Positions 7,070 to 16,349 of a stretch of 64,000 bases of DNA are shown here, piece after piece (positions within the stretch are counted from its first letter, which is position 1; every line of letters begins with the position of its first letter). The notes under the pieces were generated by a model. The model worked only from the letters and a program-made list of their open reading frames with translations. It ran no database searches and had not been told where the DNA came from. The stretch spans positions 1-64,000 of the forward strand of contig CADBNR010000043.1 of the NCBI GenBank assembly GCA_902796035.1, written 5' to 3'. Source of the stretch: an uncultured Bacteroidales bacterium (lineage in GTDB: Bacteria > Bacteroidota > Bacteroidia > Bacteroidales > Muribaculaceae). A program made the translations under genes and the position numbers.

Positions 7070-9653
7070 CGCCCGTGCGGATGCCGTAGCCCTGACGCGC
7101 GAAGACGATGCGGTTGAACGTGTCGGCCACAACGGTGATGGGCAATTCGTCGGAAGTCAGCTCAAGTCCTGCCTTCAGGTCTGCAGCTATCTTGCCGTCG
7201 ACGTCGATGCCAAGGACAGCATTGGACGGCAATTTGCCGTAATCCCCGGCATTGAAACGAGAGGCGCTTTCTGAGTCGGGGAATATTACCATAATCTTAC
7301 GGCCGGTCTTTTCCAGTTCCCCGGCTGCCTCCGCAATGTCATTCAGCACGTGCGCGCTCGGTTCATGCTGCGGCTTTACGAGTGTCAGCACGTAATACCC
7401 GCGCCCTGTGGTGGTGAGCAGTGATTTAGGTTCGCCACCCTCTAAGGGTATGTAAAGCAGTTCCGAATTCAGACTGCCTATGACCTGGAGCTGCGTCGTG
7501 TCCTGACGCACGGCTAAATCCACTTTAGTGTCGGTACCGGGATTGACACGGAAGAAGTTGGCGCGGGTCAATACCGAGCCGTCCGCAAGACGCTGGCCGC
7601 TGACCAACACATACTGCCCGGCCTCGAACGGCTCATGGCGGGCGTTGATTTCGCCGACCGGCTCGAAGTCGCCGAAGCCCAACAGCTTCGGTAATCCCTG
7701 CTCAACCTTGGCGATGGTGAACTGTGAGAAATACTTCGGTTCGCGGCTCATGTCGCCGACGGGAACTATGGAGACGTGACCCTTGGCGGTGTCCGAAGTC
7801 GGAGTCGTTTCGCCGAAACGCACATCGTGCCAGATGCCGTCAGCATCATAGTATTGTGTCTGTTCGCTGACCGGGTCGATGCGCGCCGGCACACCGAGAC
7901 TGCGGCAGACGGCCACAAATGCGATGGAGCGCGACAGCGGGTCGGCGATGCGATTCTCCCAGACGGCACGCGGCGATATGCGGTAACGCAGCGGATTATA
8001 CACCGTGTCGAGCGCGATGTGTGTCTGCATCCATTTCTCCAGCGCGCGTGGCGAAGCGGCAAATTTCTTTTTCTCTGCGGGAGTCAGTTTTGCTGCGAAA
8101 TAAGCCTTGTACGGGGTGAGCCGTTCCGTCTGGACGCGCGGATTCAAGATGTACTGATTGAATATCTGAGCGGGCCATTTGCTTGTGCCGGGCGTGGCGA
8201 GATGATCGGCGAGAACGCCAGGGGAGACATCGTGCAGGTCCTTTTCGCTGATGGCCGAAAGCAACGCCACTGCTTTGGCGCGGTCGTGCGGGGACACCGA
8301 GTCGAGAAACGCAGTGATGACGTTGTGATGTCCACGGGAATTTACAATCAACTGCGCGGCCTCCTCTGATATGCCGAGCTTGCGGCACAGAGCGCGGGCC
8401 GAGTCCGTGTCAGGGAATGTCGCCACATACGCATTGCGTATGGAATCCTCACGCGCCTTGCGCATGTCGTTTAGCGCGGCCGCCTCCGCACTGACCGAGG
8501 GAAGCTGCGCACCGGCGCGAGGAGGCACCAGGTCAAGGTCTATTGTACCGGTGAAGTCTGCGTTCCTGTCGAGCGTGAGTCTCAGCGTGTCGCCGGGGAT
8601 GCTTTTGCCAAGTCCGAAACGGCTGCCGTCGCCGGCCCATATCACCATATCGCCCACGCCGGTGGTCAGCTCGGCATAGCCACGCGCATCCGTGCGCCTG
8701 ACAGCCACGGGATAAAACTCCGCATAGTTGTAAAGAGAGAAATTGACCGTCGCATCCTTAACGGGATTGCCGGCTAAGTCAGAGACAATGACACATGAGG
8801 GGCGTACCGGCGCATATTTGGAAGTGACATTGATTACGGTGGAGGTGGGGTTGGAGTCCAGCTGCTCCTCCGGGCCGTCGTATGCTCCCGTAACCTTGGT
8901 GTTCATAAGCATACCGCGCGAAGCCGGAGCGTTGAACCAGGCAAGGTCCAGCACAGCCTCCGGCTCGCAGGCTCCGAGGAAATACCACTGGCCGTCGGCC
9001 CATGCCTCGACCCATGCGTGGTTGTCGTCGGTATGTGCCCAGCGCGGAGTGTAGACCTGGCGCGCCGGGATACCCACGCTACGCAATGCCGCCACTGTGA
9101 ATGTGGACTCCTCGCCGCAGCGGCCCAACGCATTGCTGACAGTGACCAAAGGCGACGAAGTGCGGGCGTCCGACGGCTGATAGGTCACCTTCTCGTGGCA
9201 CCAATGGTTCACTTCGAGTATGGCATCTTTCATGGACAGGTTTTTGACACGATCCTTCAGTTCGGCATAGAAAGCGGGACGCGAGAGGTCCAGATCCTCG
9301 TTGTTGACGCGCACCGGAAGAACGAAGTGACGCCATTCGCGGTCGGGCACCGAAGTGCCCCACGGCATTTCATTTGCAGCCTGAAGCGACGCGCGGATGT
9401 TGGTTAAATAGAAATCCGCGTCATAATCCAGCGCGTCGGGCGTGGCCATGTAGGTGTACAGGAATTTAAGCGCGTCGCGCTCGGCGGCATCGGCGCATTT
9501 GGAAAAGTCAAGGTGTTTGAAAATGCCCTTTTGCGCAGTTGATCTCGAGGCGTAATCCTGATTGGCTTTCGGAGTGAGTATGTCGTGAGCACTGACGTTT
9601 GTGGTTCCTGATAACAGTGCCAATAGGGTTGTCGCTAATATAGTCTTGTTCAT
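7032..9653 (-). CDS. Transglutaminase-like protein with thioredoxin-like C-terminus
   Basis: This is an 873-residue exported protein with a signal peptide ending near A22. The transglutaminase-like core is at about 140-235: Cys179 in ALGRCGEES and His212 in DDNHAWVEAW are clear, while the usual third residue (Asp in a VDP-type motif) is replaced by FLGACEPE, where E228 or E230 might serve. A carboxypeptidase-regulatory-like beta-sandwich follows (about 285-350), then a second transglutaminase-like fold (around 560-640, with SRSIAFVAVCRSLGVPARI), and a C-terminal thioredoxin-like stretch (about 745-870). Such proteins may be peptidases or crosslinking enzymes, and the substrate is unknown. It is the last gene of the 14.9-to-7.0 kb run. 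Confidence 0.8.
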   Translation of the reverse strand: MNKTILATTLLALLSGTTNVSAHDILTPKANQDYASRSTAQKGIFKHLDFSKCADAAERDALKFLYTYMATPDALDYDADFYLTNIRASLQAANEMPWGTSVPDREWRHFVLPVRVNNEDLDLSRPAFYAELKDRVKNLSMKDAILEVNHWCHEKVTYQPSDARTSSPLVTVSNALGRCGEESTFTVAALRSVGIPARQVYTPRWAHTDDNHAWVEAWADGQWYFLGACEPEAVLDLAWFNAPASRGMLMNTKVTGAYDGPEEQLDSNPTSTVINVTSKYAPVRPSCVIVSDLAGNPVKDATVNFSLYNYAEFYPVAVRRTDARGYAELTTGVGDMVIWAGDGSRFGLGKSIPGDTLRLTLDRNADFTGTIDLDLVPPRAGAQLPSVSAEAAALNDMRKAREDSIRNAYVATFPDTDSARALCRKLGISEEAAQLIVNSRGHHNVITAFLDSVSPHDRAKAVALLSAISEKDLHDVSPGVLADHLATPGTSKWPAQIFNQYILNPRVQTERLTPYKAYFAAKLTPAEKKKFAASPRALEKWMQTHIALDTVYNPLRYRISPRAVWENRIADPLSRSIAFVAVCRSLGVPARIDPVSEQTQYYDADGIWHDVRFGETTPTSDTAKGHVSIVPVGDMSREPKYFSQFTIAKVEQGLPKLLGFGDFEPVGEINARHEPFEAGQYVLVSGQRLADGSVLTRANFFRVNPGTDTKVDLAVRQDTTQLQVIGSLNSELLYIPLEGGEPKSLLTTTGRGYYVLTLVKPQHEPSAHVLNDIAEAAGELEKTGRKIMVIFPDSESASRFNAGDYGKLPSNAVLGIDVDGKIAADLKAGLELTSDELPITVVADTFNRIVFARQGYGIRTGEKLHDILTRIAE

Positions 9654-9672
9654 TTGCGAATGGGAGGAGGGG

Positions 9673-10425
9673 TTAATGCTTAGAGTCGGAGAGGATGGAT
9701 TTAAGTTGTGCTACGATATTCCGGTCAGTAGCCATGCGGCTGCCGTCGGATGTGTCGGCGCTTCCCATGGAAGCCTCGCCGGGGTTTTGCGCCATTCCGG
9801 AAGGTATCAGCGAACGTGCCGAAGCGTGCAGGTCATCGCAACGGGAGAGTGTAAGAATCTCGGCGGCGTTTTCGGGTTTTACGCCGGCGCCGGCCATGAT
9901 GCGGATGCGTCCCGCCGCCTTGTCGTGCAACCGACGAATCATATCGCAGCCTCGCAATGCGTCGGACGCCTGGCCGGAAGTCAGAATCCTGTCGAAGCCC
10001 AGCGATATGACATCCTCGAGAGCCTGGAACGGATTGCGGCATACATCGAATGCGCGGTGGAATGTGGCATTGCGACCTTGCGAGGCTTCGATAAACCGCC
10101 GGCAGGCATCCATATCCACGTCGCCGTCGGGTGTTAGCGCGCCGACCACGATGCCGTCGGCACCACAGCGAACGGCCTCCTTGATGTCGGCGACCATCAG
10201 TTCGATTTCCCGAGGACTATAAACGAAGTCGCCCGGGCGGGGCCGAATCAGCACGTTCACGGTTACGGGGCGGCTCGCGGCATAGCGTATCGCTCCGATG
10301 GATGGCGTCAACCCTCCCTCGGCGAGACCGCTGCAAAGTTCTATGCGGTCTGCCCCACCGGCTATCGCCGCCTCGATTCCTACGGGATCGCCTGTGCATA
10401 TCTCAAGAGTCTTAGACATGGTCAT
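9673..10425 (-). CDS. cutC: CutC family protein (copper homeostasis family)
   Basis: 250 residues, the usual CutC length, with a TIM-barrel pattern. The N-terminal KTLEICTGDP and ADRIELCSGLAEGGLTPSIG (about 26-45) and the central DGIVVGALTPDGDVD are family hallmarks. CutC has been linked to copper tolerance in E. coli, but its biochemical activity is not settled. The ATG overlaps the TGA of the fucosidase gene upstream (ATGA at 10422-10425), so the two are probably translated together. The sequence gives no copper-linked reason for that pairing. Confidence 0.92.
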   Translation of the reverse strand: MTMSKTLEICTGDPVGIEAAIAGGADRIELCSGLAEGGLTPSIGAIRYAASRPVTVNVLIRPRPGDFVYSPREIELMVADIKEAVRCGADGIVVGALTPDGDVDMDACRRFIEASQGRNATFHRAFDVCRNPFQALEDVISLGFDRILTSGQASDALRGCDMIRRLHDKAAGRIRIMAGAGVKPENAAEILTLSRCDDLHASARSLIPSGMAQNPGEASMGSADTSDGSRMATDRNIVAQLKSILSDSKH

Positions 10426-11726
10426 GCCGTTTCAAGTTCCACTACGAAGTCGATGTCCTGCGGTATCTCGTCAAGGTGCAGGGTGACGCCATCTTTTGAT
10501 TTTGAGTATTTCACCTTGCGACTACGGTCGGTGAAGATGACGGCTTTCTTAACCTTCCCTTTTACGGGTACGAATATTTCCGTGCTTTCGGGCGTGAGTA
10601 TATGCACGAACAGCCGGTTGCCTTTGGTTGTGGAGGTGCCCCAGTCAGCCTTGAAGGCGCTTCCCTCGGTGCCGTAGATGGTCTCGCCGTATGTCTGCAT
10701 CCATTCGCCGATTTCGCGAAGCCGCTGCAGAGCCACGGCCGGCAGTTCGCCGTTGGGTTGCGGACCGATGTTGAGCAGCAGGTTGGCGCCGAGTCCGGCG
10801 GTCTTGACCAGATAGTGGATCAGGGTCTTGGTGTCTTTGTAATTTGTATCCACCACCTTATATCCCCACATACCGTTCATGGTGTTGCACGTCTCGAGGG
10901 GCAGCCGGCTGATGGCTTGTCCCGAGAGTCCGGCGGTGTTCTCGCCCGGCAGGTCGCGTTCGAAAATCTGTATGTCCTCGCCGGGGAAGGGCGTCTGGTG
11001 ATGGTTGTTGCCGATGAGACAGCCCGGCTGCAGGCGATGTATCAGGGCATACTGGTCGTCAAGCTGCCAGTCGAAAGGCGTCTTGTCCTCGTCATGATCC
11101 CACCAGCCGTCGAACCAGATGGCGCGGATGGGGCCGTAGCCTGTCAGCAGCTCAGTAAGCTGGCTGTCCATGAAACGGCGGTACGACTGCCAGTCGGCTC
11201 GGAGGCTGTCGCGACCTGTGGTGTGGCCGGTGCGTCCCTGGGGGTAATCGTCGCGTGTCCAGTCCAGATGCGAGTAATACAGATGCAGCTTCAAGCCATT
11301 GTTCTGACAGGCTTGGCTGAGTTCGCGCAGCACGTCGCGGCGGAAGGGAGTGCCGTCCACGATGTTATAAGCGCTCTGGCCGGTATGCCACATCGAAAAA
11401 CCGTCGTGATGGCGTGTGGTGAAGCAGATGTAGCGGGCGCCTGATCCCTTGATGGCCTTGGCCCACTCGTCGGCGTTGAAATCGGCAGGGTAGAAGCCGC
11501 GCGCCGCCTTGGCATACTCATCGGCCCGGGGCCCGTAGTTGAGATACCATTCTCCTTGCCCGAACATGCTGTATATGCCCCAGTGGATGAAGATGCCGAA
11601 GCGGTCGGCGGCGAATTCGCGCTGCGACTCCCGCACCTGGTCGGAAGGCACATACTCGGCGCGGGCCGGAAGGAATGACGCTGCCGTCAGCAACGCAGAA
11701 AGCAGAATGGATGCAATGCGGTTCAT
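10422..11726 (-). CDS. Alpha-L-fucosidase, GH29
   Basis: A 434-residue exported glycoside hydrolase of family 29 with a signal peptide (about 1-23, ending PARA). The GH29 signatures FGIFIHWGIYSMFGQGEWY (about 43-61) and RYICFTTRHHDGFSMW (98-113) are present, as is the catalytic nucleophile D206 in IRAIWFDGWWD. It removes fucose from host glycans or plant xyloglucan. A short beta-sandwich tail (about 360-434) replaces the longer CBM or F5/8 domains of some relatives. It sits 20 bp after the propeller gene and overlaps CutC by 4 bp. Confidence 0.93.
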   Translation of the reverse strand: MNRIASILLSALLTAASFLPARAEYVPSDQVRESQREFAADRFGIFIHWGIYSMFGQGEWYLNYGPRADEYAKAARGFYPADFNADEWAKAIKGSGARYICFTTRHHDGFSMWHTGQSAYNIVDGTPFRRDVLRELSQACQNNGLKLHLYYSHLDWTRDDYPQGRTGHTTGRDSLRADWQSYRRFMDSQLTELLTGYGPIRAIWFDGWWDHDEDKTPFDWQLDDQYALIHRLQPGCLIGNNHHQTPFPGEDIQIFERDLPGENTAGLSGQAISRLPLETCNTMNGMWGYKVVDTNYKDTKTLIHYLVKTAGLGANLLLNIGPQPNGELPAVALQRLREIGEWMQTYGETIYGTEGSAFKADWGTSTTKGNRLFVHILTPESTEIFVPVKGKVKKAVIFTDRSRKVKYSKSKDGVTLHLDEIPQDIDFVVELETA

Positions 11727-11746
11727 GATATAAGATGTAGTTGAAT

Positions 11747-13324
11747 TTATTTGCGTTTTCTGAATATGAAATAAAGGAGGAGAGACAGGATAGCTATCAG
11801 TGATATGCCGGTGCCAATCAAGAGAGGCATATTCCGGATGATATTGACGAATCCGGACTTTCGGTCGGTGTCTACGTCGCCAGGCGTTTCCTGGAGTGCG
11901 GGACTGTCGTCCGGGTCATCCGCAATGGAATCCGTCATTGCAGGGACCGGGGTTCCGTAATATGGGCGGATGACCTTGACAAGATTCAGGGCGTTGCCGC
12001 CGTGGCCTTCGCGGCCCTGGGAGGTGACGGCAAGGAGGGTGCCGTCGGGCGAGATGGCCAGTCCGACAGGGTATGAATCTATGGTCAGCGAGTCCACGAC
12101 CTTCATGGTGCGGGTATCCACCACGCAAAGGGCGCTCTCAGTGTTGCAGGCCACGAACAGGTATCGTCCATCGGGCGATATGACAAGGGTACGGGCGCCT
12201 TTGCCTACCTTGCATGATTCCACCTTGCCGACCCGGAGCGACTTCCGTCCTTCGCTCTGCGCCTTGACGGCATCGGAGATAAGGGCAGCCAGCGGGAACC
12301 GATACACCATGCCGCCGACATTGTGCGAGCCGTAGACGTATCCGTCGGAGATGGCCAGGTGTCGGAGGCCGTATATCTCGTTGGCTTGGCCGACGAGTTT
12401 GCCGTTCTCGACGTCGATGACCTGCAGAGGACCGTGCATTCCCGACACAAGAAGCCATTTGCCGTCGGGCGTAAAGACCGTGCCGCGGAGCAGGTTGCCG
12501 GAATTGGCGTCGCGGTTCACAGACTTGTCAAGAGGATGGTCGAGTTTCAGCTTCTGACCGATTACGACGGGCTGCAGGTGGTGCCAGTCCTTGATGTCCG
12601 GAGCCGATATGTCGATCAGTCCGACGGTGTTGTCGCCCCAGTGCGTCACGGCTATCCGACGGTTGTCGGGCGAGGCTGCAATCATTTTCGGCAACGGGCC
12701 GGTCTCGAACATCCGGATTATGGAATCGGTGCGGGTATCTATGACGGCCACGGCCGACGGATCCTGGGCGTTGATGTCGAACGAGCGCCGATAAAACGTG
12801 ACCCACAGGTATCGGCCGTTGTGACTGAGAGTGCCTTCCACCGGTTTGCCGACAAATTTCCGGCGGTCGCCGTCGGTATAATGGGTAAAAGCATAGTAGC
12901 CAGAAGTCTTATTCCATTTGGGACCGACGCCTGATGGGAATGAATAGCTGATCAACGATTGGCGCTGAAGTGACGGCACGCTGAATACAGTGGTATGGCA
13001 TCCCTCAAGAGAGTTTACATACAGTTTAGAGCCGTCAGGGCTGAAAAGCGCGGACTTCGGAGAGAAGATTGAGTTATCGTATGTCGACCGGTCCATACCG
13101 GAATACTGCTGGCGTATTCCGATAATCTCCAGGCGTAAGGAATCGGAGCCGTTTTTTGAGCGGTCGCCGACGGCGTTGTGCATCACCGGAGGTACATCCT
13201 TTTTCTTTTGTGCAAAGGCCGTCGTATCGACCGGCTCAGGCACATTCTCGGCTAACGCCGTACCGGCTGTCGTAGCCGACAGCGTCACTAATATAGCCCG
13301 GACAATGATGTGGAGCCAGTTCAT
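11747..13324 (-). CDS. Exported beta-propeller (YVTN-type) protein with C-terminal membrane helix
   Basis: I place the start at 13324 (MNWLHIIVRAILV...), giving 525 residues with a clear signal peptide. The longer frame to 13546 merely runs antisense-like through the upstream gene. YVTN-type seven-bladed repeats are visible, for example VAVIDTRTDSIIRMFETG, IAASPDNRRIAVTHWGDNTV, LVISPDGRYLFVACNTES and LAISPDGTLLAVTSQG. A membrane helix (LLIGTGISLIAILSLLLYFI) and RKRK end the protein, so the propeller lies in the periplasm and is anchored in the inner membrane. The ATG overlaps the TGA of the ATPase/nuclease gene (ATGA at 13321-13324). The role is unknown; surface or ligand sensing is possible. 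Confidence 0.8.
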   Translation of the reverse strand: MNWLHIIVRAILVTLSATTAGTALAENVPEPVDTTAFAQKKKDVPPVMHNAVGDRSKNGSDSLRLEIIGIRQQYSGMDRSTYDNSIFSPKSALFSPDGSKLYVNSLEGCHTTVFSVPSLQRQSLISYSFPSGVGPKWNKTSGYYAFTHYTDGDRRKFVGKPVEGTLSHNGRYLWVTFYRRSFDINAQDPSAVAVIDTRTDSIIRMFETGPLPKMIAASPDNRRIAVTHWGDNTVGLIDISAPDIKDWHHLQPVVIGQKLKLDHPLDKSVNRDANSGNLLRGTVFTPDGKWLLVSGMHGPLQVIDVENGKLVGQANEIYGLRHLAISDGYVYGSHNVGGMVYRFPLAALISDAVKAQSEGRKSLRVGKVESCKVGKGARTLVISPDGRYLFVACNTESALCVVDTRTMKVVDSLTIDSYPVGLAISPDGTLLAVTSQGREGHGGNALNLVKVIRPYYGTPVPAMTDSIADDPDDSPALQETPGDVDTDRKSGFVNIIRNMPLLIGTGISLIAILSLLLYFIFRKRK

Positions 13325-14883
13325 AAATCCTCTGCCTGCCAGGCGGTGATGTTTCGGGGAGGGGTGCTGAAAGTGATGCCGAGGCTGATGACCGGGCGCG
13401 GGTCGCCGGCAAACTGACGGGCGTAGTCCTTCTTCCTGATCTGGTCTAAAGCCTCTTGGGGCGTTCCGTCTCGCTTCAGCTCGATGATGTAGATGTAATT
13501 GCGCATGCTCAGCAGCAGGTCGATGCGGCCGTCGGACGTGTGCCACTCCGGCCGGGCGTCGACGCCGATGAGCATGAAGATGATGAACAGGTTGTTCTCG
13601 TAATGCAGCTTGGTGGCCTTGTCGGAGAATTCGTACGGAATGCCGGCCATGAACGTGCGCAGGCGCTCCATCGCCTCGTCGATTTGCTTAGCCTCAAGCA
13701 GCTTCCTGACTTCGCGCACATGGTTGAAGATCACGGTGTCGTCCTTGTCGAAATAATACCTGGCCAGGTTCTGGAACAAGCCTTTGCGCACCTCCAGGTT
13801 GGGTATGCCGAGGTGATAAACGTCCGGCATCTCGAAGCGCTTGATGGTCAGATAACCGGTCTGATAAAGCAGGGACGTGGGGCGCGAGTCCAGGATATCG
13901 CTTGACGAGAGAATTCGGCCCTCCACCGATTCATCGAACATGTCAGGCAGGAATTCATTGCTGTCCTGAATGCGGCGTATCAGGAACTCCGGAGTGCCGC
14001 TCTGGAACCAATAGGCATCTATCTTTTTCTTTTTGAGGGCGTTCAGTAGGCTGAAAGGGTTATAGATGTCCGGACTGACTTCGGAAAAATGATAGCCGTC
14101 GTAATGAGTCTTAAGCAGGGTGATTGCCTCCACCGTGCTTATGGAGTATTTGTTGGACAGATTGGAAATCCCTTCCCGGAAGTTGGAATGCAGTTCATCT
14201 TCCGTTATGCCGCAGATGGCGGCATATTCGTCGTCAAACGATATGTCCTCCAGGTTGTTCAGTCCGCTGAAGATGGTCATCTTGCTGAAACGGCTCACTC
14301 CTGTCAGCATGGTGAAGCGGATGTACTGGTCCAGGTCCTTGGTGTTGACATAGATGGACTTAAGCAGCAGCCGGTGCTCCTCGAGTTTATCGGCATCGTG
14401 CATGTTCGATATGAGGGGATGGTCATACTCGTCGATAAGGATTACGACTGGTCGGCCTGAGGCACCATGAGCAGCCCGTATGATGTTGCCGAAGCGTGAT
14501 GATAGATCAGTTGCCTTTATCTTTACATCATACTGTTCTTCCCAGATTAGGAATTGATTGTCAAGAATTGCTTCAAGATTGCCGTTGTCACTTGGATTAT
14601 AGCTGGCAAGGCTGAGTTTCAGCACGGCATGAGGCTGCCAATCCGTTTCCAGCTGCTCGATGGCAAGACCTTTGAACAATTCCTTTTTGCCCTCGAAATA
14701 TGCCTGAACGGTTGATAACAGCAGGCTCTTGCCGAAGCGGCGCGGTCTTGCCAGAAAGACACACTTACTGGTCATTGCGAGATTATAGATAAGCTCAGTC
14801 TTGTCAATATATAGATAAGACAGCTTACGAAGCATCTCGAAGCTTTGAATTCCGATCGGGTATTTTACCGGCATCTGTGTCAT
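13321..14883 (-). CDS. AAA-ATPase-like protein with PD-(D/E)XK tail (DUF1703)
   Basis: This belongs to the AAA-ATPase-like (PF09820) plus DUF1703 family, strongly expanded in Bacteroidales and of unknown function. I choose Met at 14883 (520 residues) because the promoter at 14910-14941 would overlap the alternative ATG at 14910. Features: start of domain at PIGIQSFEMLRKLSYLYIDK, Walker A ARPRRFGKS (around 45), Walker B VVILIDEYDHPL (about 145), and a C-terminal nuclease-fold motif GRIDLLLSM...IYIIELK (about 470-490). It overlaps the propeller gene by 4 bp and heads the long minus-strand run. Whether the nuclease motif is active is not known. Confidence 0.88.
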   Translation of the reverse strand: MTQMPVKYPIGIQSFEMLRKLSYLYIDKTELIYNLAMTSKCVFLARPRRFGKSLLLSTVQAYFEGKKELFKGLAIEQLETDWQPHAVLKLSLASYNPSDNGNLEAILDNQFLIWEEQYDVKIKATDLSSRFGNIIRAAHGASGRPVVILIDEYDHPLISNMHDADKLEEHRLLLKSIYVNTKDLDQYIRFTMLTGVSRFSKMTIFSGLNNLEDISFDDEYAAICGITEDELHSNFREGISNLSNKYSISTVEAITLLKTHYDGYHFSEVSPDIYNPFSLLNALKKKKIDAYWFQSGTPEFLIRRIQDSNEFLPDMFDESVEGRILSSSDILDSRPTSLLYQTGYLTIKRFEMPDVYHLGIPNLEVRKGLFQNLARYYFDKDDTVIFNHVREVRKLLEAKQIDEAMERLRTFMAGIPYEFSDKATKLHYENNLFIIFMLIGVDARPEWHTSDGRIDLLLSMRNYIYIIELKRDGTPQEALDQIRKKDYARQFAGDPRPVISLGITFSTPPRNITAWQAEDL

Positions 14884-15239
14884 ATCTAAAGGGTCCTTTG
14901 TATTTCCCACAAAGTTAACCTATTGCGGCCACAATTCCAAACGGTTCAAGTTATGTTGATTTTTTCGACTTGGGTTCACTTACAGGCTCATCACCATTAT
15001 ACTTCCACAATCATTGAAATTTAAGCTTTTAAAAATTTGTTAAGGAAAAATTTGGCGGTTTCGATAATTATGTGCAATTTTGCACCTGAAATTTCACACG
15101 ATTTGACTTGACTTGACTGGAAATTGACTTGCTACTTCAATTTTGACTTGAAAGCCAAGACTCAAACAAATTGAATTTCAGAACACAAATAGATACACTG
15201 TTCATTAGTGTACTAACTATAACCAACCTATAAACTATT
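14884..15239. other. Divergent intergenic region
   Basis: This 356-bp region separates two divergent transcripts. On the left is the ATPase promoter. A near-palindrome GTGCAATTTTGCAC lies at 15072-15085, and five TTGAC units (15103, 15108, 15113, 15124, 15143), the first three in tandem, sit about 100-140 bp before the lipoprotein gene at 15240. No TAnnTTTG box is obvious for the plus-strand gene. No ORF or RNA gene is seen. Confidence 0.5.
14910..14941 (-). promoter_or_regulatory. Promoter of the ATPase/nuclease gene
   Basis: On the minus strand TTTG (14941-14938), a 20-bp spacer and TAACTTTG (14917-14910) form a full Bacteroidetes promoter. Transcription should start near 14905, about 20 nt before the chosen start codon at 14883. 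Confidence 0.7.
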
Positions 15240-15617
15240 ATGAAAAAACTGATTTTGACGGTTATGACCGCGATGTCTGTGCTGTGTGTAACATCCTGCA
15301 CCACAGTGAAGAAGACTGCAACGACCCAGGATGTCAGCACCGTGATCGCCGCCGGCTCGGAGGCCGACCTGGAGATATCTCCGAAAAAGATCTCGTTCTA
15401 CTACGATGTGCCCCGCAGCGTGCGTAAGGGCGGCAATAAGTCCGTTAAGGCTACGGCTGTGGCCGAAGCCTTGAAGGCCAACGGAAATGCCGATATTCTG
15501 GTGAACCCGCAGTTCGACATGAAGATCAGACGCGGTGCCATCCATGAGGTCACGGTAACCGGCTATCCCGCAACATACAAGAATTTCAGAAAACTTCCCT
15601 GCGAGGCTCATAAATAA
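15240..15617 (+). CDS. Small lipoprotein, paralogue of the next gene
   Basis: 125 residues with a lipoprotein signal peptide (lipobox CVTSC, Cys20). The mature part begins TTVKKTATTQDV and contains KISFYYDVPRSVRKGG, ending with VTVTGYPATYKNFRKL. The next gene (15665-16087) shares the CTTVKKT start, the middle NADILVNPQFDMK versus DADVLLEEQFIYE, and the VTGYPAxxKxFRK ending, so the two are tandem paralogues. Function is not known; the conserved C-terminal motif suggests one compact folded domain in the periplasm or outer membrane. Confidence 0.75.
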   Translation: MKKLILTVMTAMSVLCVTSCTTVKKTATTQDVSTVIAAGSEADLEISPKKISFYYDVPRSVRKGGNKSVKATAVAEALKANGNADILVNPQFDMKIRRGAIHEVTVTGYPATYKNFRKLPCEAHK

Positions 15618-15664
15618 ACATGCGGTAATTCCATACCGCGAATATGAACCTATAGACTACGGAT

Positions 15665-16087
15665 ATGAAAAAGATATTATTGATCGGCGTGATGGCGCTG
15701 GCAACCCTGTGTTCCTGCACCACCGTCAAAAAGACCTCGTACATCGCTGAAGTGCAGACTGCAGTGGTTCAGTATCCCACCGTCACGGAGCTTGAGGTGA
15801 TGGAACAGGCCACGGCTACCGTGGAATGGGGCTGGAATCCGTTCAGGAGAATATCTCTTGACACCCGCAAGGGCAACCTGGTGGCCAATCTGCTTAAAGC
15901 AAAAGATGCCGACGTGCTGCTCGAGGAACAATTCATTTACGAGAGCAACGGCTTCAGCGGCACTCTCACCGTTACAGGTTATCCCGCCAAGTTCAAAGGG
16001 TTTAGGAAAGCTACCGAGGCCGACCTTGACGCTCTGCGTGCGGCCAATCCCGGCATATACAATGTCAGCAAATCCAAACACAAGTGA
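15665..16087 (+). CDS. Small lipoprotein, paralogue of the previous gene
   Basis: 140 residues, lipoprotein signal (TLCSC, Cys18). It shares the CTTVKKT N-terminus and the TVTGYPAKFKGFRKA motif with the preceding 125-residue protein but is longer at the C-terminus (ADLDALRAANPGIYNVSKSK). An inserted EWGWNPFRRISLDTRKG region distinguishes it. The 47-bp gap with no promoter seen points to one transcript, which ends at the hairpin at 16167-16200. No family recognised. Confidence 0.75.
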   Translation: MKKILLIGVMALATLCSCTTVKKTSYIAEVQTAVVQYPTVTELEVMEQATATVEWGWNPFRRISLDTRKGNLVANLLKAKDADVLLEEQFIYESNGFSGTLTVTGYPAKFKGFRKATEADLDALRAANPGIYNVSKSKHK

Positions 16088-16166
16088 TTGGCCTGACGTT
16101 GCGCAGAGACACAACCCCGACTCCGGCGTAAATATTGTTTAGAACAGAGCCTGAACACATAACAGA

Positions 16167-16200
16167 CTCCCCTGTGCTGACATCAGCATAGGGGAGTTTT
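16167..16200 (+). terminator. Intrinsic terminator of the lipoprotein pair
   Basis: CTCCCCTGTGCTGA pairs with TCAGCATAGGGGAG around a CA loop (16167-16196), followed by TTTT. Confidence 0.85.
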
Positions 16201-16231
16201 CACGTTGTAAGGTAGTGTAGTAAGGGAAGTC

Positions 16232-16344
16232 ATTCCAAAAAGTTGGCATAAATGTCATTTTTTTGGAATAAAAATAGTGCATTACAAAATAATTACCTAT
16301 ATTTGCATTCCAAAAAGTTGACATAAATGTCATTTTTTTGGAAT
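16232..16344 (+). promoter_or_regulatory. Two 38-bp palindromes flanking the promoter of ATPase 2
   Basis: Two near-identical palindromes (16232-16269 and 16307-16344; ATTCCAAAAAGTTGACATAA, then ATGTCATTTTTTTGGAAT) lie on either side of the -7 box TATATTTG (16298-16305). The predicted start of transcription is at about 16310, so the leader would consist almost wholly of the second palindrome, which ends 5 bp before the ATG. The inner stem TGACAT-AA-ATGTCA is perfect in copy 2 and has one mismatch in copy 1. Confidence 0.75.
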
Positions 16345-16349
16345 AGACC

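Noticed and set aside
13325..13546. Longer start of the propeller protein
   Set aside because: This part overlaps the ATPase/nuclease gene and has Arg/His-rich shadow composition; a signal peptide begins at the ATG at 13324, which also forms an ATGA overlap.
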